Shown: positions 32,776 through 41,656 of the stretch, piece by piece | Layout of the letters: each line of letters opens with the position of its first letter | Numbering within the stretch: the stretch's first letter is position 1 | Source of the DNA: Clostridia bacterium | GTDB lineage: Bacteria > Bacillota > Clostridia > Oscillospirales > Acutalibacteraceae | Direction of reading: 5' to 3' | NCBI GenBank assembly: GCA_017449935.1 | Contig: JAFSYP010000034.1 | Span: forward strand, 1 to 45,388 | DNA length: 45,388 bases | Notes under the pieces: model-generated | Seen by the model: the letters and a program-made list of their open reading frames with translations, nothing else | What the model was told of the DNA's origin: nothing | The model's database searches: none | Position numbers and translations under genes: made by a program

Positions 32776-35064
32776 TTACAGCAGGTTTCTCTGGATCTTG
32801 CCGCTGACGGTCTTGGGCAGACTGTCGCGGAAGACGACGATTCGCGGATATTTGTAGGGCGCGGTGTGCGCCTTGACGTAGTTCTGGATCTCTTTTTTCA
32901 GTTCCTCCGTCCCTTCCGCGCCGGGCACGAGCACGATGCTCGCCTTGACGACCTGTCCGCGCACCTCGTCCGGCGCTGCGGAAACGCCGCATTCCAGCAC
33001 GTACGGCAGCTCCATGATAACGCTCTCGATCTCGAACGGACCGATGCGGTAGCCGGAGGATTTGATCACGTCGTCCACGCGGCCGACGTACCAGTAGAAG
33101 CCGTCCTCGTCCTTCCACGCGACGTCACCGGTATGGTAGTAGCCGTCGTGCCACGTTTCGTTCGTCTTTTCGGGGTCCTTGTAGTAGTAGACCGCCAGAC
33201 CGTTGGGCAGGCCGTTCTGCAGATTGATGCAGATCTCGCCCGTCTGACCGACCGGCACGCTGTTGCCGTCCGCGTCTAAAAGATCCACGTCGTAGATCGG
33301 CGCGGGCTTGCCCATCGAGCCGATCTTGTGCGGCGCGCCGACCATATTGCCGATGATCATGGTGCTTTCGGACTGGCCGAAGCCTTCTAAGATCTGCAGG
33401 CCGGTCGCCTTTTCAAACTGGCGGTAGACCTCGGGGTTGAGCGCCTCGCCCGCGGTCGTCATGTGACTGACAGAGGAGAAGTCGTACTGGGAAATGTCCT
33501 GCTTGATCATCATGCGCAGCATCGTCGGCGGCGCGCAGAACGTGGTGATGTGGTACTTTGCGAACATCGGCAGGATGTCGGCGGCGTCGAAGCGGTCGAA
33601 ATCGTAGACGAACGTGGCGGCTTCGCACAGCCACTGGCCGTACAGCTTGCCCCACATGGCCTTTGCCCAGCCGGTGTCGGAGATGGTGAAGTGCAGGCCG
33701 TCGGGATCGACGGTGTGCCAGTATTTCGCGGTGTGGAAGTGCCCGAGCGCGTATTTGTAGTTGTGCGCGGCGATCTTCGGGTAGCCGGACGTGCCGGAGG
33801 TGAAGTACATCATCATCAGATCGTTGCCGCCCGGCGCGTCGGACATGCGGCGGTAATGTGTGCTGTACAGCGGGTATTCCTCGTCGAACGTGCGCCAGCC
33901 CTCGCGCGTGCCGTTCACGATGATCTTGTGCTGAAGCGTTGGGCTCTTTTCGGCGGCGATATCCACCTGATGCGCCGTGTCGCCGTCCGCCGTGCAGAGG
34001 ATCGCCGTCACGCCAGCCTTGTTGAAGCGGTACTCGAAGTCGTGCTCCTGGAGCTGATTGGTGGCGGGGATGGCGATGGCGCCGAGCTTGTTGAGTCCCA
34101 GAATGGCGAACCAGAACTGATAGTGCCGCTTGAGCACGAGCATCACGCGGTCGCCCTTCTTGATGCCGAGAGACTTGAAGTAGTTCGCGCACTGCGCGGA
34201 CGCTTTTTTCATATCGCGGAAGGTGAAGCGCCGCTCGGTCTTGTCGCGGGAGATGTGCAGCATCGCCAGCTTTTCCGGTTCGCGCGCGGCGAGCGCGTCC
34301 ACCAGATCGAACGCGAAGTTGAAGCGTTCGGTGTTTTTGAACGTGATGGACGTCGGCGTCCCGTTTTCGTTTTCCGTGACGTCGATGAATTTCTGATAGA
34401 TACGCGGCTTCGTGTCCTTTTCGACGTGGCGCGTCTCCGTGATCGTCTGTTGTGCGCCCAGCTCCGGGATCGGTTCGCCGGAGGGATTGAGGACGATGGC
34501 GTAGAACAGGCAGTCCTTGCCGCCGACGGCGATCATGCCGTGGGGCGAGTCGCTGTTGTAGTAGATGCTGTCGCCGGGGCCGAGCGTTTCCTTGTGCTCG
34601 CCGACCTGCACCATGAGATTGCCCTCCACGACGATGTCCAGCTCCTGTCCCTGGTGGGTGGTCAGCTCGATGTCGCGCTGCTGCGCCTGCTCGTCGTAGA
34701 TCGACCGCACCAGAAGCGGATCGGCGATACGGTTACGGAACGCGTAGGCGAGATTGTAGTACGTCATGCCGTGCGCGTTGCCGACCTTCTGCCCCTTGCC
34801 GGCGCGCGTGAGCGTATAGGACTTGAGCGTGGGGCTGCTGCCCTCGATGATGTCGGTCACGTCCACACCCAGCGCCATGGCGCAGCGGTACAGGAACGCG
34901 AAGTTGAGATCGCTCTTGCCGTCCTCGCAGCGCAGATATTCTTCTTCGGAAACGCCGGTCTTCTGCGCCATTTCCGCCGCGTCAAGCCCCTCGATCTCGC
35001 GCAGAGCGCGGATACGCGCGGCCATTTCCTGGATCTGAAAATCCAGAGCTTTCATCTGTTCCAT
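32776..35064 (-). CDS. HTH-cupin-acyl-CoA synthetase fusion (MACS-like)
   Basis: A 762-residue three-part protein. Residues 10-75 are an XRE-type helix-turn-helix (AAEMAQKTGVSEEEYLRCED). Residues 125-195 are a cupin (HQGQELDIVVEGNLMVQVG, then GPGDSIYYNSDSPHG). Residues 225-762 are an adenylate-forming ligase with FTSGTSGYPK (421-430), GFGQSES (561-567), TGD (645-647), GRVDDVIKSSGYRIGP (661-676) and the catalytic Lys756 in SGKIQ. The ligase resembles medium-chain acyl-CoA/acetyl-CoA synthetases. Start ATG 35064 is 9 bases from GGAG; the longer frame lies inside the T-box leader. The HTH-cupin half may sense a ligand. A T-box controls the gene. Confidence 0.88.
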   Translation of the reverse strand: MEQMKALDFQIQEMAARIRALREIEGLDAAEMAQKTGVSEEEYLRCEDGKSDLNFAFLYRCAMALGVDVTDIIEGSSPTLKSYTLTRAGKGQKVGNAHGMTYYNLAYAFRNRIADPLLVRSIYDEQAQQRDIELTTHQGQELDIVVEGNLMVQVGEHKETLGPGDSIYYNSDSPHGMIAVGGKDCLFYAIVLNPSGEPIPELGAQQTITETRHVEKDTKPRIYQKFIDVTENENGTPTSITFKNTERFNFAFDLVDALAAREPEKLAMLHISRDKTERRFTFRDMKKASAQCANYFKSLGIKKGDRVMLVLKRHYQFWFAILGLNKLGAIAIPATNQLQEHDFEYRFNKAGVTAILCTADGDTAHQVDIAAEKSPTLQHKIIVNGTREGWRTFDEEYPLYSTHYRRMSDAPGGNDLMMMYFTSGTSGYPKIAAHNYKYALGHFHTAKYWHTVDPDGLHFTISDTGWAKAMWGKLYGQWLCEAATFVYDFDRFDAADILPMFAKYHITTFCAPPTMLRMMIKQDISQYDFSSVSHMTTAGEALNPEVYRQFEKATGLQILEGFGQSESTMIIGNMVGAPHKIGSMGKPAPIYDVDLLDADGNSVPVGQTGEICINLQNGLPNGLAVYYYKDPEKTNETWHDGYYHTGDVAWKDEDGFYWYVGRVDDVIKSSGYRIGPFEIESVIMELPYVLECGVSAAPDEVRGQVVKASIVLVPGAEGTEELKKEIQNYVKAHTAPYKYPRIVVFRDSLPKTVSGKIQRNLL

Positions 35065-35358
35065 AGTTTTGCACTCCGTTTCCGGGACGAAAAAAGCCCG
35101 TCCCAAAGATGTCTTTGAGACGAGCGCATTTGCACCCGCGGTACCACTCAAATTGCGAGGCGATGCCCCGCCGCTCTCGGAGTCTGACAACTCCTATGCC
35201 TTAACGCAGCAGTCACGGGGAGGGTCTACTTGCGGACGCTTTCTTCCTCCCGGCTCGGAAGCTACAATACGGAAACGGTGTCTGTCGGCTTTTCACCGGC
35301 CGCCGACTCTCTGCGAGGCCTGAAACCGTATACTCTTCGTCAACGCCTTTAAAAAATT
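35065..35358 (-). promoter_or_regulatory. T-box riboswitch leader
   Basis: The minus-strand leader has the T-box core GTGGTACCGCGG (35147-35136) with CGTCTC downstream for the antiterminator, and a terminator hairpin formed by GCTCGTCTCAAAG and CTTTGGGACGGGC ahead of a T run. The 5' part folds as Stem I: AGTA on the 5' side, CAGAGAG and GGTGAAAA in the distal arm, CCGTATTGTAGCTTC on the 3' side. The variable base in UGGUACC is U, which pairs with tRNAs whose discriminator is A. The specifier codon is not secure; by analogy with glyQS, GUA (Val) is the best reading. Confidence 0.85.
35089..35126 (-). terminator. T-box regulated terminator
   Basis: GCTCGTCTCAAAG and CTTTGGGACGGGC form the stem, followed by TTTTTT (35095-35090), 25 bases before the start codon. 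It competes with the antiterminator, which uses the CGTCTC half. Confidence 0.85.
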
Positions 35359-35364
35359 TTTCAT

Positions 35365-35393
35365 ATTGTAGCATGATTCATGGGGATTGTCAA
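35365..35393 (-). promoter_or_regulatory. Sigma-A type promoter of the T-box unit
   Basis: A consensus TTGACA (35393-35388), a 17 base spacer and TACAAT (35370-35365) place the transcript start near 35358 at the 5' end of Stem I. Confidence 0.85.
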
Positions 35394-35434
35394 GAACTTT
35401 TTTTGAACGGCCGGATAACGAAGGTCAACGAAGG

Positions 35435-36781
35435 TCAGCACTGGCCGAACAGCTTCCGGATCAGGTTCATGATCCTTTCAAAGGAGTCCGTGAGCTTTTG
35501 CCGGAGCTTCTGCAGGGCGTTCGGCTTCTGGCCCCACACGGCGTACAGCGTGACGTCCTTTGTGACCGTGTACCGGTCGCCGGCCTTGCAGGAGGGCGAA
35601 GAGGCATGGCTGTCCTCCGACCAGCCGAGGAATGTATACCCGCTGCGCGAAGCGGACGGCAGGGTGATCACGGCGCCGTTGCGCACGCTCTCGCCGGACC
35701 CGGAGACGGTCCCGCCGTTGCCGACGTAGGAGACGGTGAACAGCAGCGCGGGCGGAATGATCTTCCAAACGGCGTAGAGCGTCATGTCGCTGTTCACGGT
35801 GTAGCTGTTCCCCGCGTAGTAGGACGGTGAAACCGCAGCGGAGGAAGTCGACCAGCCGAGGAACATGTATCCGCTGCGCGAGGCGGCCGGCCAGGTGATC
35901 GACGTGCCTTCGGGCACGGGGCCGATGCGGCTTTCGGAAGGCGTTCCGCCGTTGCCGTCGAAGGTGACGACGCAGGTCGTCGGCGCAGCTTCGCCGAGGG
36001 TAAAGGTATAGCTTCCGGTCTCCTGCTTCGCTTGTCCTTCCTGGTGATAGAAGCGAACGCAGAAATAATAGGTTCCTTCCGGAAGCGTTTTGGAGGAAAT
36101 CAGTTCCACAGATCCGGTCAGCGCGTCGGGCTTGCACTGATAGCTGCAAAAGACTTCTTTATGATCGGATGCGTAGATATGGAAGCTGGCGCAGTCAAAA
36201 TACGCGGTGACGAGGATCGGCAGCTTCTGTTCGCAGGGTACGGAAAAACGATAATAATCAACCGAATCGTTCTTCGCAATCTGTCCGCGATAGCTTTTGC
36301 CCGTCTGTATCTCGTTCGCCGTGGTGATCAGATTGTCCGTGGTGGCTTGTGTCTCTTTGAAGCTCTCGTCGGCCGACTCGAACGGTATCGAAAACGAGTA
36401 CGTTCCCGCATACCCTTCCCATTCGGAAAATCGGAAAAAATATGTCCCGCAGACCAGATCCAGAACGTCGTCGATCAGGATCATGTTCGTCAGCTTGTCT
36501 GCGATCCTGTAATCGCGGAACACCTCTTTACGCTCCTCGTCGTAGATGAACAGGCGGGCTTGCTTCATCTGTGCGCTGACCTTCACGCGGATCCGGCCGG
36601 AGGCAGAGAGAGAGAATTTATAATAATCCGCAGGATTGGCTTTGGAGATCGAGCCGCTGTATTCTTTGTCGACGGCCATCGGCGTCGCCGAAAGAATATC
36701 GTTTCCGGCAGCTTCGACCCAGAACGCCAACGCAGGACAAAGCAGAACCGCCGCCAGGATAAGAGAGATCAGTTTTTTCAT
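35435..36781 (-). CDS. Secreted surface protein with PPC-like domains and InlB-type repeats
   Basis: A 448-residue exported protein. Signal peptide MKKLISLILAAVLLCPALAF; two PPC-like beta domains (ADYYKFSLSASGRIRVKVSA and VDYYRFSVPCEQKLPILVTA); two InlB/Flg_new repeats of about 75 residues, each with SRSGY(M/T)FLGWS and TLYAVW; and an amphipathic C-terminal tail (KLRQKLTDSFERIMNLIRKL). No sortase motif. It is likely an adhesin or surface-bound protein. GAGGAAAAA precedes the ATG. The DNA of the two repeats is also similar, so recent duplication is likely. No clear promoter or terminator. Confidence 0.8.
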   Translation of the reverse strand: MKKLISLILAAVLLCPALAFWVEAAGNDILSATPMAVDKEYSGSISKANPADYYKFSLSASGRIRVKVSAQMKQARLFIYDEERKEVFRDYRIADKLTNMILIDDVLDLVCGTYFFRFSEWEGYAGTYSFSIPFESADESFKETQATTDNLITTANEIQTGKSYRGQIAKNDSVDYYRFSVPCEQKLPILVTAYFDCASFHIYASDHKEVFCSYQCKPDALTGSVELISSKTLPEGTYYFCVRFYHQEGQAKQETGSYTFTLGEAAPTTCVVTFDGNGGTPSESRIGPVPEGTSITWPAASRSGYMFLGWSTSSAAVSPSYYAGNSYTVNSDMTLYAVWKIIPPALLFTVSYVGNGGTVSGSGESVRNGAVITLPSASRSGYTFLGWSEDSHASSPSCKAGDRYTVTKDVTLYAVWGQKPNALQKLRQKLTDSFERIMNLIRKLFGQC

Positions 36782-36923
36782 TTTTTATTTTTCCTCCTCG
36801 TTTTTTGAAGTTGCCCATATTATAAACGATCGTTTCTTAAGAAAAAAGTGATCAAACCCTTAAAAATCCATTAAGTCCGGAAAGAAAACGGCGTACAAAT
36901 CTGCACGATTTACCGAGAAAAAC

Positions 36924-36951
36924 TTGCTTTTTTTCGAGGAATCGTTATAAT
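36924..36951 (+). promoter_or_regulatory. Sigma-A type promoter of the phosphoesterase operon
   Basis: TTGCTT at 36924-36929, a 16 base spacer and TATAAT at 36946-36951. An ATG at 36950 lies in the -10, so translation must start downstream, at the GTG at 36980. Confidence 0.65.
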
Positions 36952-36979
36952 GGAAAAGAAAGAAAAAGGGGGTATCGTT

Positions 36980-37954
36980 GTGTCGCATATCCGGCGTATA
37001 CTGAAGAACTTTTCCGCGTTCGTTATGTCCGTACTGCTCACGGCGCTGCCGTATATGGGCTTTGCGCCGTCGGCGCTGGATACGAAGGCGGACGGCTGCC
37101 TGTTGAACGTGACGATGATCTCGGACCTCCATCTGGAGGCGAAGGGCCCGTTCCGGCAGGCGTTCCTGCGGCGCGGTCTTCTGAATCTGAAGCGCGCGCG
37201 TCATACGGTCGACGCGATCCTGGCGGACGGCGATCTGACGAATTACGGCGACGAAGCGTCCGTGCAGGCTTTCTACCGTATCATGGAGAAATACAGTCCC
37301 GTGCATACGCTCGTCTGCGCGCCGGGCAACCATGACATCGGCCACGTGGAGGATCGGGACCACGACGAAGTGCGCGCGTCGCTGATCGCGGCGTACAACG
37401 CGTACATGGGGACCGCGTACGATATGATCTACTATTCTGCGGAAATCAACGGCTATCCCTTTATCGTCCTGTGCGACGAGGGCGAGCGCTGGGACTACTG
37501 CACGATCTCCGCGCAGCAGCTCGATTTCCTCGACCGGGAGCTGGCGAAAGCGGCCGAAGCGGGGAAGCCGGCGTTCGTGTGCTGTCACTGGCCGATCGAA
37601 GGGACGAACGGCGAAGAGACGATCTGGCCGGAGAGCGGTATAGACCTTGCCGGACAGGACGTGAAAGGCGTGCTGGAAAAGTATAAAAACGTCTTTTTCA
37701 TCAGCGGCCATATGCACGCCGGGATCAAGAGCCGTGCCGTCGAGGAGAAATACGGCCTGTCGAGCGCCGAGACGGTGAACGGCGTGACCTATCTGAATCT
37801 GCCGAGCTACGGGCTGGTCAACTGGTTCGGCATCCCCTGGTCGGGAACGGGCGCGCAGTTGGAGGTTTATGCGGACAAGGTGATCTTCCGCCCGCGCAAT
37901 TACCTGACCGGATACTGGTATGTCAACAGTGAGTACACGTTTACATTGAACTGA
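36980..37954 (+). CDS. Exported calcineurin-like metallophosphoesterase
   Basis: A 324-residue protein with an N-terminal membrane or signal segment (FVMSVLLTALPYMGFAPSAL) and the metallophosphatase motifs MISDLHLE (DxH), ADGDLTN (GD), APGNHDIG (GNHD), CCHWPI and GHMHAG (GHxH). It uses two metal ions to cleave phosphoesters outside the membrane. I start it at GTG 36980 (GGGGGT 5 bases upstream) because the upstream ATG is inside the promoter. The two fusion genes follow 11 bases later in the same unit. Confidence 0.82.
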   Translation: MSHIRRILKNFSAFVMSVLLTALPYMGFAPSALDTKADGCLLNVTMISDLHLEAKGPFRQAFLRRGLLNLKRARHTVDAILADGDLTNYGDEASVQAFYRIMEKYSPVHTLVCAPGNHDIGHVEDRDHDEVRASLIAAYNAYMGTAYDMIYYSAEINGYPFIVLCDEGERWDYCTISAQQLDFLDRELAKAAEAGKPAFVCCHWPIEGTNGEETIWPESGIDLAGQDVKGVLEKYKNVFFISGHMHAGIKSRAVEEKYGLSSAETVNGVTYLNLPSYGLVNWFGIPWSGTGAQLEVYADKVIFRPRNYLTGYWYVNSEYTFTLN

Positions 37955-37965
37955 CGGAGGATATG

Positions 37966-39798
37966 ATGGAAGATTTGAAAATGATCCGGCTGCCCGGCGT
38001 GCCGCTGCGCAGCGACCCGCTGCCGGCGGGGTACGCCTTTTCCAACTACAAAAGCGAAGCGGACAGAGCGGCGTGGGCGGACTGCTGCCGCGGCGGGCTT
38101 GTTTCGGACGACGAAACGGACGAGGAAGAATGGGAAGAGTCCGTCGTGCAGTTTCCGGACATTTGCCCGGAGAGGGATATCTTTTTCCTCGATCACGACG
38201 GCGAGCATATCGGCACGATGACGGCGTTCGTCTGGTCGAAGAACGGCGTCGGCGACGTACACATGGTCGGCATCCGCAGGGACCATCGCGGCAGAGGGCT
38301 GGCGAAGTTCCTGGCGCAGAAAGCCGTCGAAACGCTGACGGCGCGCGGCGTGCCGTATATCGAGCTGACGTCGGACGAGGAAAAGCCTGCCGCGCTCAAG
38401 AGCTATCTGTCCGCCGGCTTCCTGCCGGTCGAGTATGCGCAGGGGATGCAGGACAGATGGGAAACGGTGCTGGAGACGTTCGGGATCGACCGCGTGCAGA
38501 TGCTCTATGACGACGCGACGCCGTTCCGTGTGATCGAGCGCCGGGGCATTTCTAAGAAGATCCGTATCGGCGTCGTCGGCGCCGGCCGCGGCCAGTCGAT
38601 GATGGATTACTGCACGCACTACGGCAACGCCGAGCTGGTCGCCATCTGCGACAATTATCCGCCCGCGCTCGAGCGCGCACGCCGCAAGTACGGCGGGGAC
38701 GTCGCGTATTACGACGACTTTGACGCATTTTTGCGGCACGACATGGACGCGGTGGTGCTGGCGAACTTCGCCAACGCGCACGCGCCGTTCGCCATACGCT
38801 GCCTGCAGGCGGGCAAGAACGTCCTGAGCGAAGTGCTGCCCGTGCAGTCGATGCAGGAGGCGGTCGCGCTGGTCGAGGCCGTGGAGCGCTCCGGATTGGT
38901 ATACGCGTACGCGGAAAATTGCTGCTACATGCCGTCGGCGCGGAAGATGCGCGAGGCGTTTCTTGCGGGCAGGCTCGGCAAGTTTGAATACGGCGAGGGC
39001 GAGTACATGCACAACTGCGAGCCGGACTGGGACGCGCTGACCTACGGCGATCCGAACCACTGGCGCAACACGATGTCCGCCTTCTACTACTGCACGCATT
39101 CCATGGGGCCGATGGTGCATATCAGCGGTCTGCGTCCCGTCCGGGTGACGGGCTTCGAGGCGCCGTACAACGACCGGATGCGCCGCATGGGCGCCAAGGG
39201 CGCGCCGTTCGGCGTGGAGATGGTCACGATGGAAAACGGCGCGATCGTCAAGAGCCTGCAGGGCGTCGGCCCGTCCAAGAATTCGACGTGGTTCTGCGTC
39301 TACGGCTCCAAGGGACGCATGGAAAGCGCGCGCGAGGACGACAAAACGCAGCAGACGGTGCGTACGCTGTATGAGAATCTCGACGCGAACGAGGGGGACA
39401 ACAAGTCCGACCCTGTTCTCGCGGACACGAACGACGCGATCAGCGAACAGTTTGCGCAGTCGGGACACGGCGGCGCGGACGACTACATGATGCATCACTT
39501 CATCCAGAAGCTGCGCGGCAACCGCAACGCCGACGTGATCGACGTGTATGAAGCGCTGGATATGTATCTGCCCGGCCACTTCGCGTACCGCTCCGTTCTG
39601 GCGGGCGGCGTACCGCTGGAGATCCCCGATCTGCGTGATCCCGGACAGCGCGACAAATGGAGAAATGACGCGACCTGCACCGATCCCGCTGCCGGCGAGA
39701 ACGCGCTGCCGAGTTATTCGCGCGGCAACCCGGACATCCCGCAGGAAACGTATGAACAGCTTCACAGAAAAATGGAAGCGCGCAATATGTATGATTAA
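37966..39798 (+). CDS. GNAT acetyltransferase-Gfo/Idh/MocA oxidoreductase fusion, copy 1
   Basis: A 610-residue fusion. The N-terminal about 190 residues are a GNAT domain with VGIRRDHRGRGLAKFL (RxxGxG acetyl-CoA loop). The rest is a Gfo/Idh/MocA dehydrogenase with IGVVGAGRGQSMMDYC and CTHSMGPMVH. The usual EKP lysine motif reads SEVLP, so the lysine is missing. Start at 37966 rather than 37963 because GGAGG is only 2 bases from the latter. It is about as long as copy 2 and clearly its duplicate. Likely acts on a sugar or amino-sugar; substrate unknown. Confidence 0.85.
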   Translation: MEDLKMIRLPGVPLRSDPLPAGYAFSNYKSEADRAAWADCCRGGLVSDDETDEEEWEESVVQFPDICPERDIFFLDHDGEHIGTMTAFVWSKNGVGDVHMVGIRRDHRGRGLAKFLAQKAVETLTARGVPYIELTSDEEKPAALKSYLSAGFLPVEYAQGMQDRWETVLETFGIDRVQMLYDDATPFRVIERRGISKKIRIGVVGAGRGQSMMDYCTHYGNAELVAICDNYPPALERARRKYGGDVAYYDDFDAFLRHDMDAVVLANFANAHAPFAIRCLQAGKNVLSEVLPVQSMQEAVALVEAVERSGLVYAYAENCCYMPSARKMREAFLAGRLGKFEYGEGEYMHNCEPDWDALTYGDPNHWRNTMSAFYYCTHSMGPMVHISGLRPVRVTGFEAPYNDRMRRMGAKGAPFGVEMVTMENGAIVKSLQGVGPSKNSTWFCVYGSKGRMESAREDDKTQQTVRTLYENLDANEGDNKSDPVLADTNDAISEQFAQSGHGGADDYMMHHFIQKLRGNRNADVIDVYEALDMYLPGHFAYRSVLAGGVPLEIPDLRDPGQRDKWRNDATCTDPAAGENALPSYSRGNPDIPQETYEQLHRKMEARNMYD

Positions 39799-39811
39799 GG
39801 AGGAAACCGAA

Positions 39812-41647
39812 ATGCATCAATTGAAAATGTACTGGATGCAGGGCATGAACATCCCGAACGATCCGCTGCCGGAAGGATACTCTTTTTCCAATTACCGCGA
39901 GGAAGCGGACAAGCTGGCCTGGACGGCGTGCTGCCGCAACGGCTTGGTGGGGGACGAGCAGACCGCCGAGGAGGCCTTCTACGGCGCGATCGGTTCGCGC
40001 GACGATATCTGTCCGCAGGAGGACGTGTTTTTCCTCGATTATAACGGCGAGCATATCGGCACGGTCACGGCGTTCGTGCGCGAGGATGACGGCGCGGGCG
40101 ACGTGCATATGGTCGGCATCCGCACCGATTTTCGCGGCAGGGGACTGGGCAAATACCTCAACCAGAAGGCCATTCAGGTGCTCGCCGCGCGCGGCGTGCC
40201 GTATGCGCTGCTGACGACGGACGAGTGGAGAAAGAGCGCGGTCAAAAGCTATCTGACCGCCGGATTTCTGCCGGTCGAATACGCGCAGGGGATGCAGGAC
40301 AGATGGGAAGCGGTGCTGGAGGAATACGGCGTCGACCGCGTGCAGATGCTCTATGAGGACGGCACGCCGTTCCGCATGGTCGAACGCAAGGGACTGGCAA
40401 AAAAAATCCGCATCGGCGTCGTCGGCGCCGGACGCGGACAGTCGATGATGGATTACTGCACGAAATACGGCAACGCCGAGCTTGTCGCGATCTGCGACAA
40501 TTATGCGCCGGTGCTGGACAGAGCGCGCCGGAAATACGGCGGCGCGATCGCGTATTACGAGGATTTTGAAGCGTTTTTAAAGCATGATATGGACGCGGTG
40601 GTGCTGGCGAACTTCGCCAACGCGCACGCGCCGCTGGCGATCCGCTGCATGGAGGAAGGCAAGCATGTGATGAGCGAGGTGCTGCCGGTGCAGACCATGC
40701 GCGAGGCGGTCGAGCTGATCGAAGCGGTCGAACGCACGGGCATGACGTACGTTTATGCGGAGAACTACTGCTATATGCCGGCGCCGCGGCGGATGCGCGA
40801 TCTGTACCGCGCCGGAAAACTCGGCAAGTTTGAATACGGCGAAGGGGAGTATATGCACAACTGCGAACCGGACTGGGACGCGCTCACCTATGCCGATCCG
40901 AACCACTGGCGCAACACGATGTCCGCGTTCTATTACTGCACGCATTCGTTAGGCCCGCTGGTGCACATCACCGGTCTGCGTCCCGTTCGCGTGACCGGCT
41001 TTGAAGGGCCGTTCAACGACCGGATGTACCGCATGGGCGCGAAGGCCGGCCCCTTCGGGATTGAGATGGTGACGCTCGAGAACGGCGCGATCCTCAAGAG
41101 CGCCCACGGCGTCGGCCCGTCGAAAAATTCCGTCTGGTATACGGTCTACGGCTCCAAGGGCCGCATGGAGAGCGCGCGCGAGGACGACAGCGCGCAGGAC
41201 GGCGTGCGCACGCTGTACGTCAATCTGGACGAGAACGAGGGCGACAACAAGTCCGAGCCGCACCTTGCGCCGACGGACGACGACGTCAGCGAGTTTTTCG
41301 CGCAGTCCGGACACGGCGGCGCGGACGATTATATGATGTACAACTTTATCCAGAAGCTGCGCGGCAACCGCAACGCCGACGTGGTGGACGTGTACGAAGC
41401 GATGGACATGTACCTGCCCGGCCACTTTGCCTACCGTTCGGTTCTGGCGGGCGGGATACCGATGGACGTGCCGGATCTGCGCGATCCGGAGGAGCGCGAC
41501 AAGTGGAGAACGGACGAAACGTGTACCGATCCCGCAGCGGGGGAGAACGCGCTGCCCGGCTATTCCGAGGGCGATCCCGACATCCCGCAGGAGGTCTATG
41601 ACAGACTCCGGCAAAAGCTCGAAGCGCGGGAGCTTTGGAAAGAATAA
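39812..41647 (+). CDS. GNAT acetyltransferase-Gfo/Idh/MocA oxidoreductase fusion, copy 2
   Basis: A 611-residue paralog of copy 1. GNAT domain to about 190 with VGIRTDFRGRGLGKYL (101-116). Dehydrogenase with Rossmann IGVVGAGRGQ (201-210), SEVLP at 288-292 in place of EKP, and CTHSLGPLVH with His378. AAGGAGGAA lies before the ATG. The Asp and Glu-rich C-terminal parts differ most between the copies. It ends 9 bases from the convergent alkD-type gene. The pair could make a two-step modification of one metabolite (inference). Confidence 0.85.
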   Translation: MHQLKMYWMQGMNIPNDPLPEGYSFSNYREEADKLAWTACCRNGLVGDEQTAEEAFYGAIGSRDDICPQEDVFFLDYNGEHIGTVTAFVREDDGAGDVHMVGIRTDFRGRGLGKYLNQKAIQVLAARGVPYALLTTDEWRKSAVKSYLTAGFLPVEYAQGMQDRWEAVLEEYGVDRVQMLYEDGTPFRMVERKGLAKKIRIGVVGAGRGQSMMDYCTKYGNAELVAICDNYAPVLDRARRKYGGAIAYYEDFEAFLKHDMDAVVLANFANAHAPLAIRCMEEGKHVMSEVLPVQTMREAVELIEAVERTGMTYVYAENYCYMPAPRRMRDLYRAGKLGKFEYGEGEYMHNCEPDWDALTYADPNHWRNTMSAFYYCTHSLGPLVHITGLRPVRVTGFEGPFNDRMYRMGAKAGPFGIEMVTLENGAILKSAHGVGPSKNSVWYTVYGSKGRMESAREDDSAQDGVRTLYVNLDENEGDNKSEPHLAPTDDDVSEFFAQSGHGGADDYMMYNFIQKLRGNRNADVVDVYEAMDMYLPGHFAYRSVLAGGIPMDVPDLRDPEERDKWRTDETCTDPAAGENALPGYSEGDPDIPQEVYDRLRQKLEARELWKE

Positions 41648-41656
41648 ACACAAGAC

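Noticed and set aside
33463-35118. Long plus-strand open frame over the acyl-CoA synthetase
   Set aside because: Antisense shadow of a well-supported enzyme, no ribosome site, biased composition.
35069-35323. Plus-strand ORF of 84 codons
   Set aside because: It is the complement of the T-box leader and has no ribosome site.
35619-35900. Two similar DNA blocks that could be an interspersed repeat
   Set aside because: They are the two InlB-type repeats inside one coding sequence.
36950-36979. ATG start of the phosphoesterase at 36950
   Set aside because: It lies within the TATAAT element and so upstream of the transcript start.
37900-39765. A 621-codon minus-strand open frame over fusion copy 1
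   Set aside because: Antisense of the GNAT-Gfo/Idh gene; a similar open frame over copy 2 is broken up, so it is not maintained.
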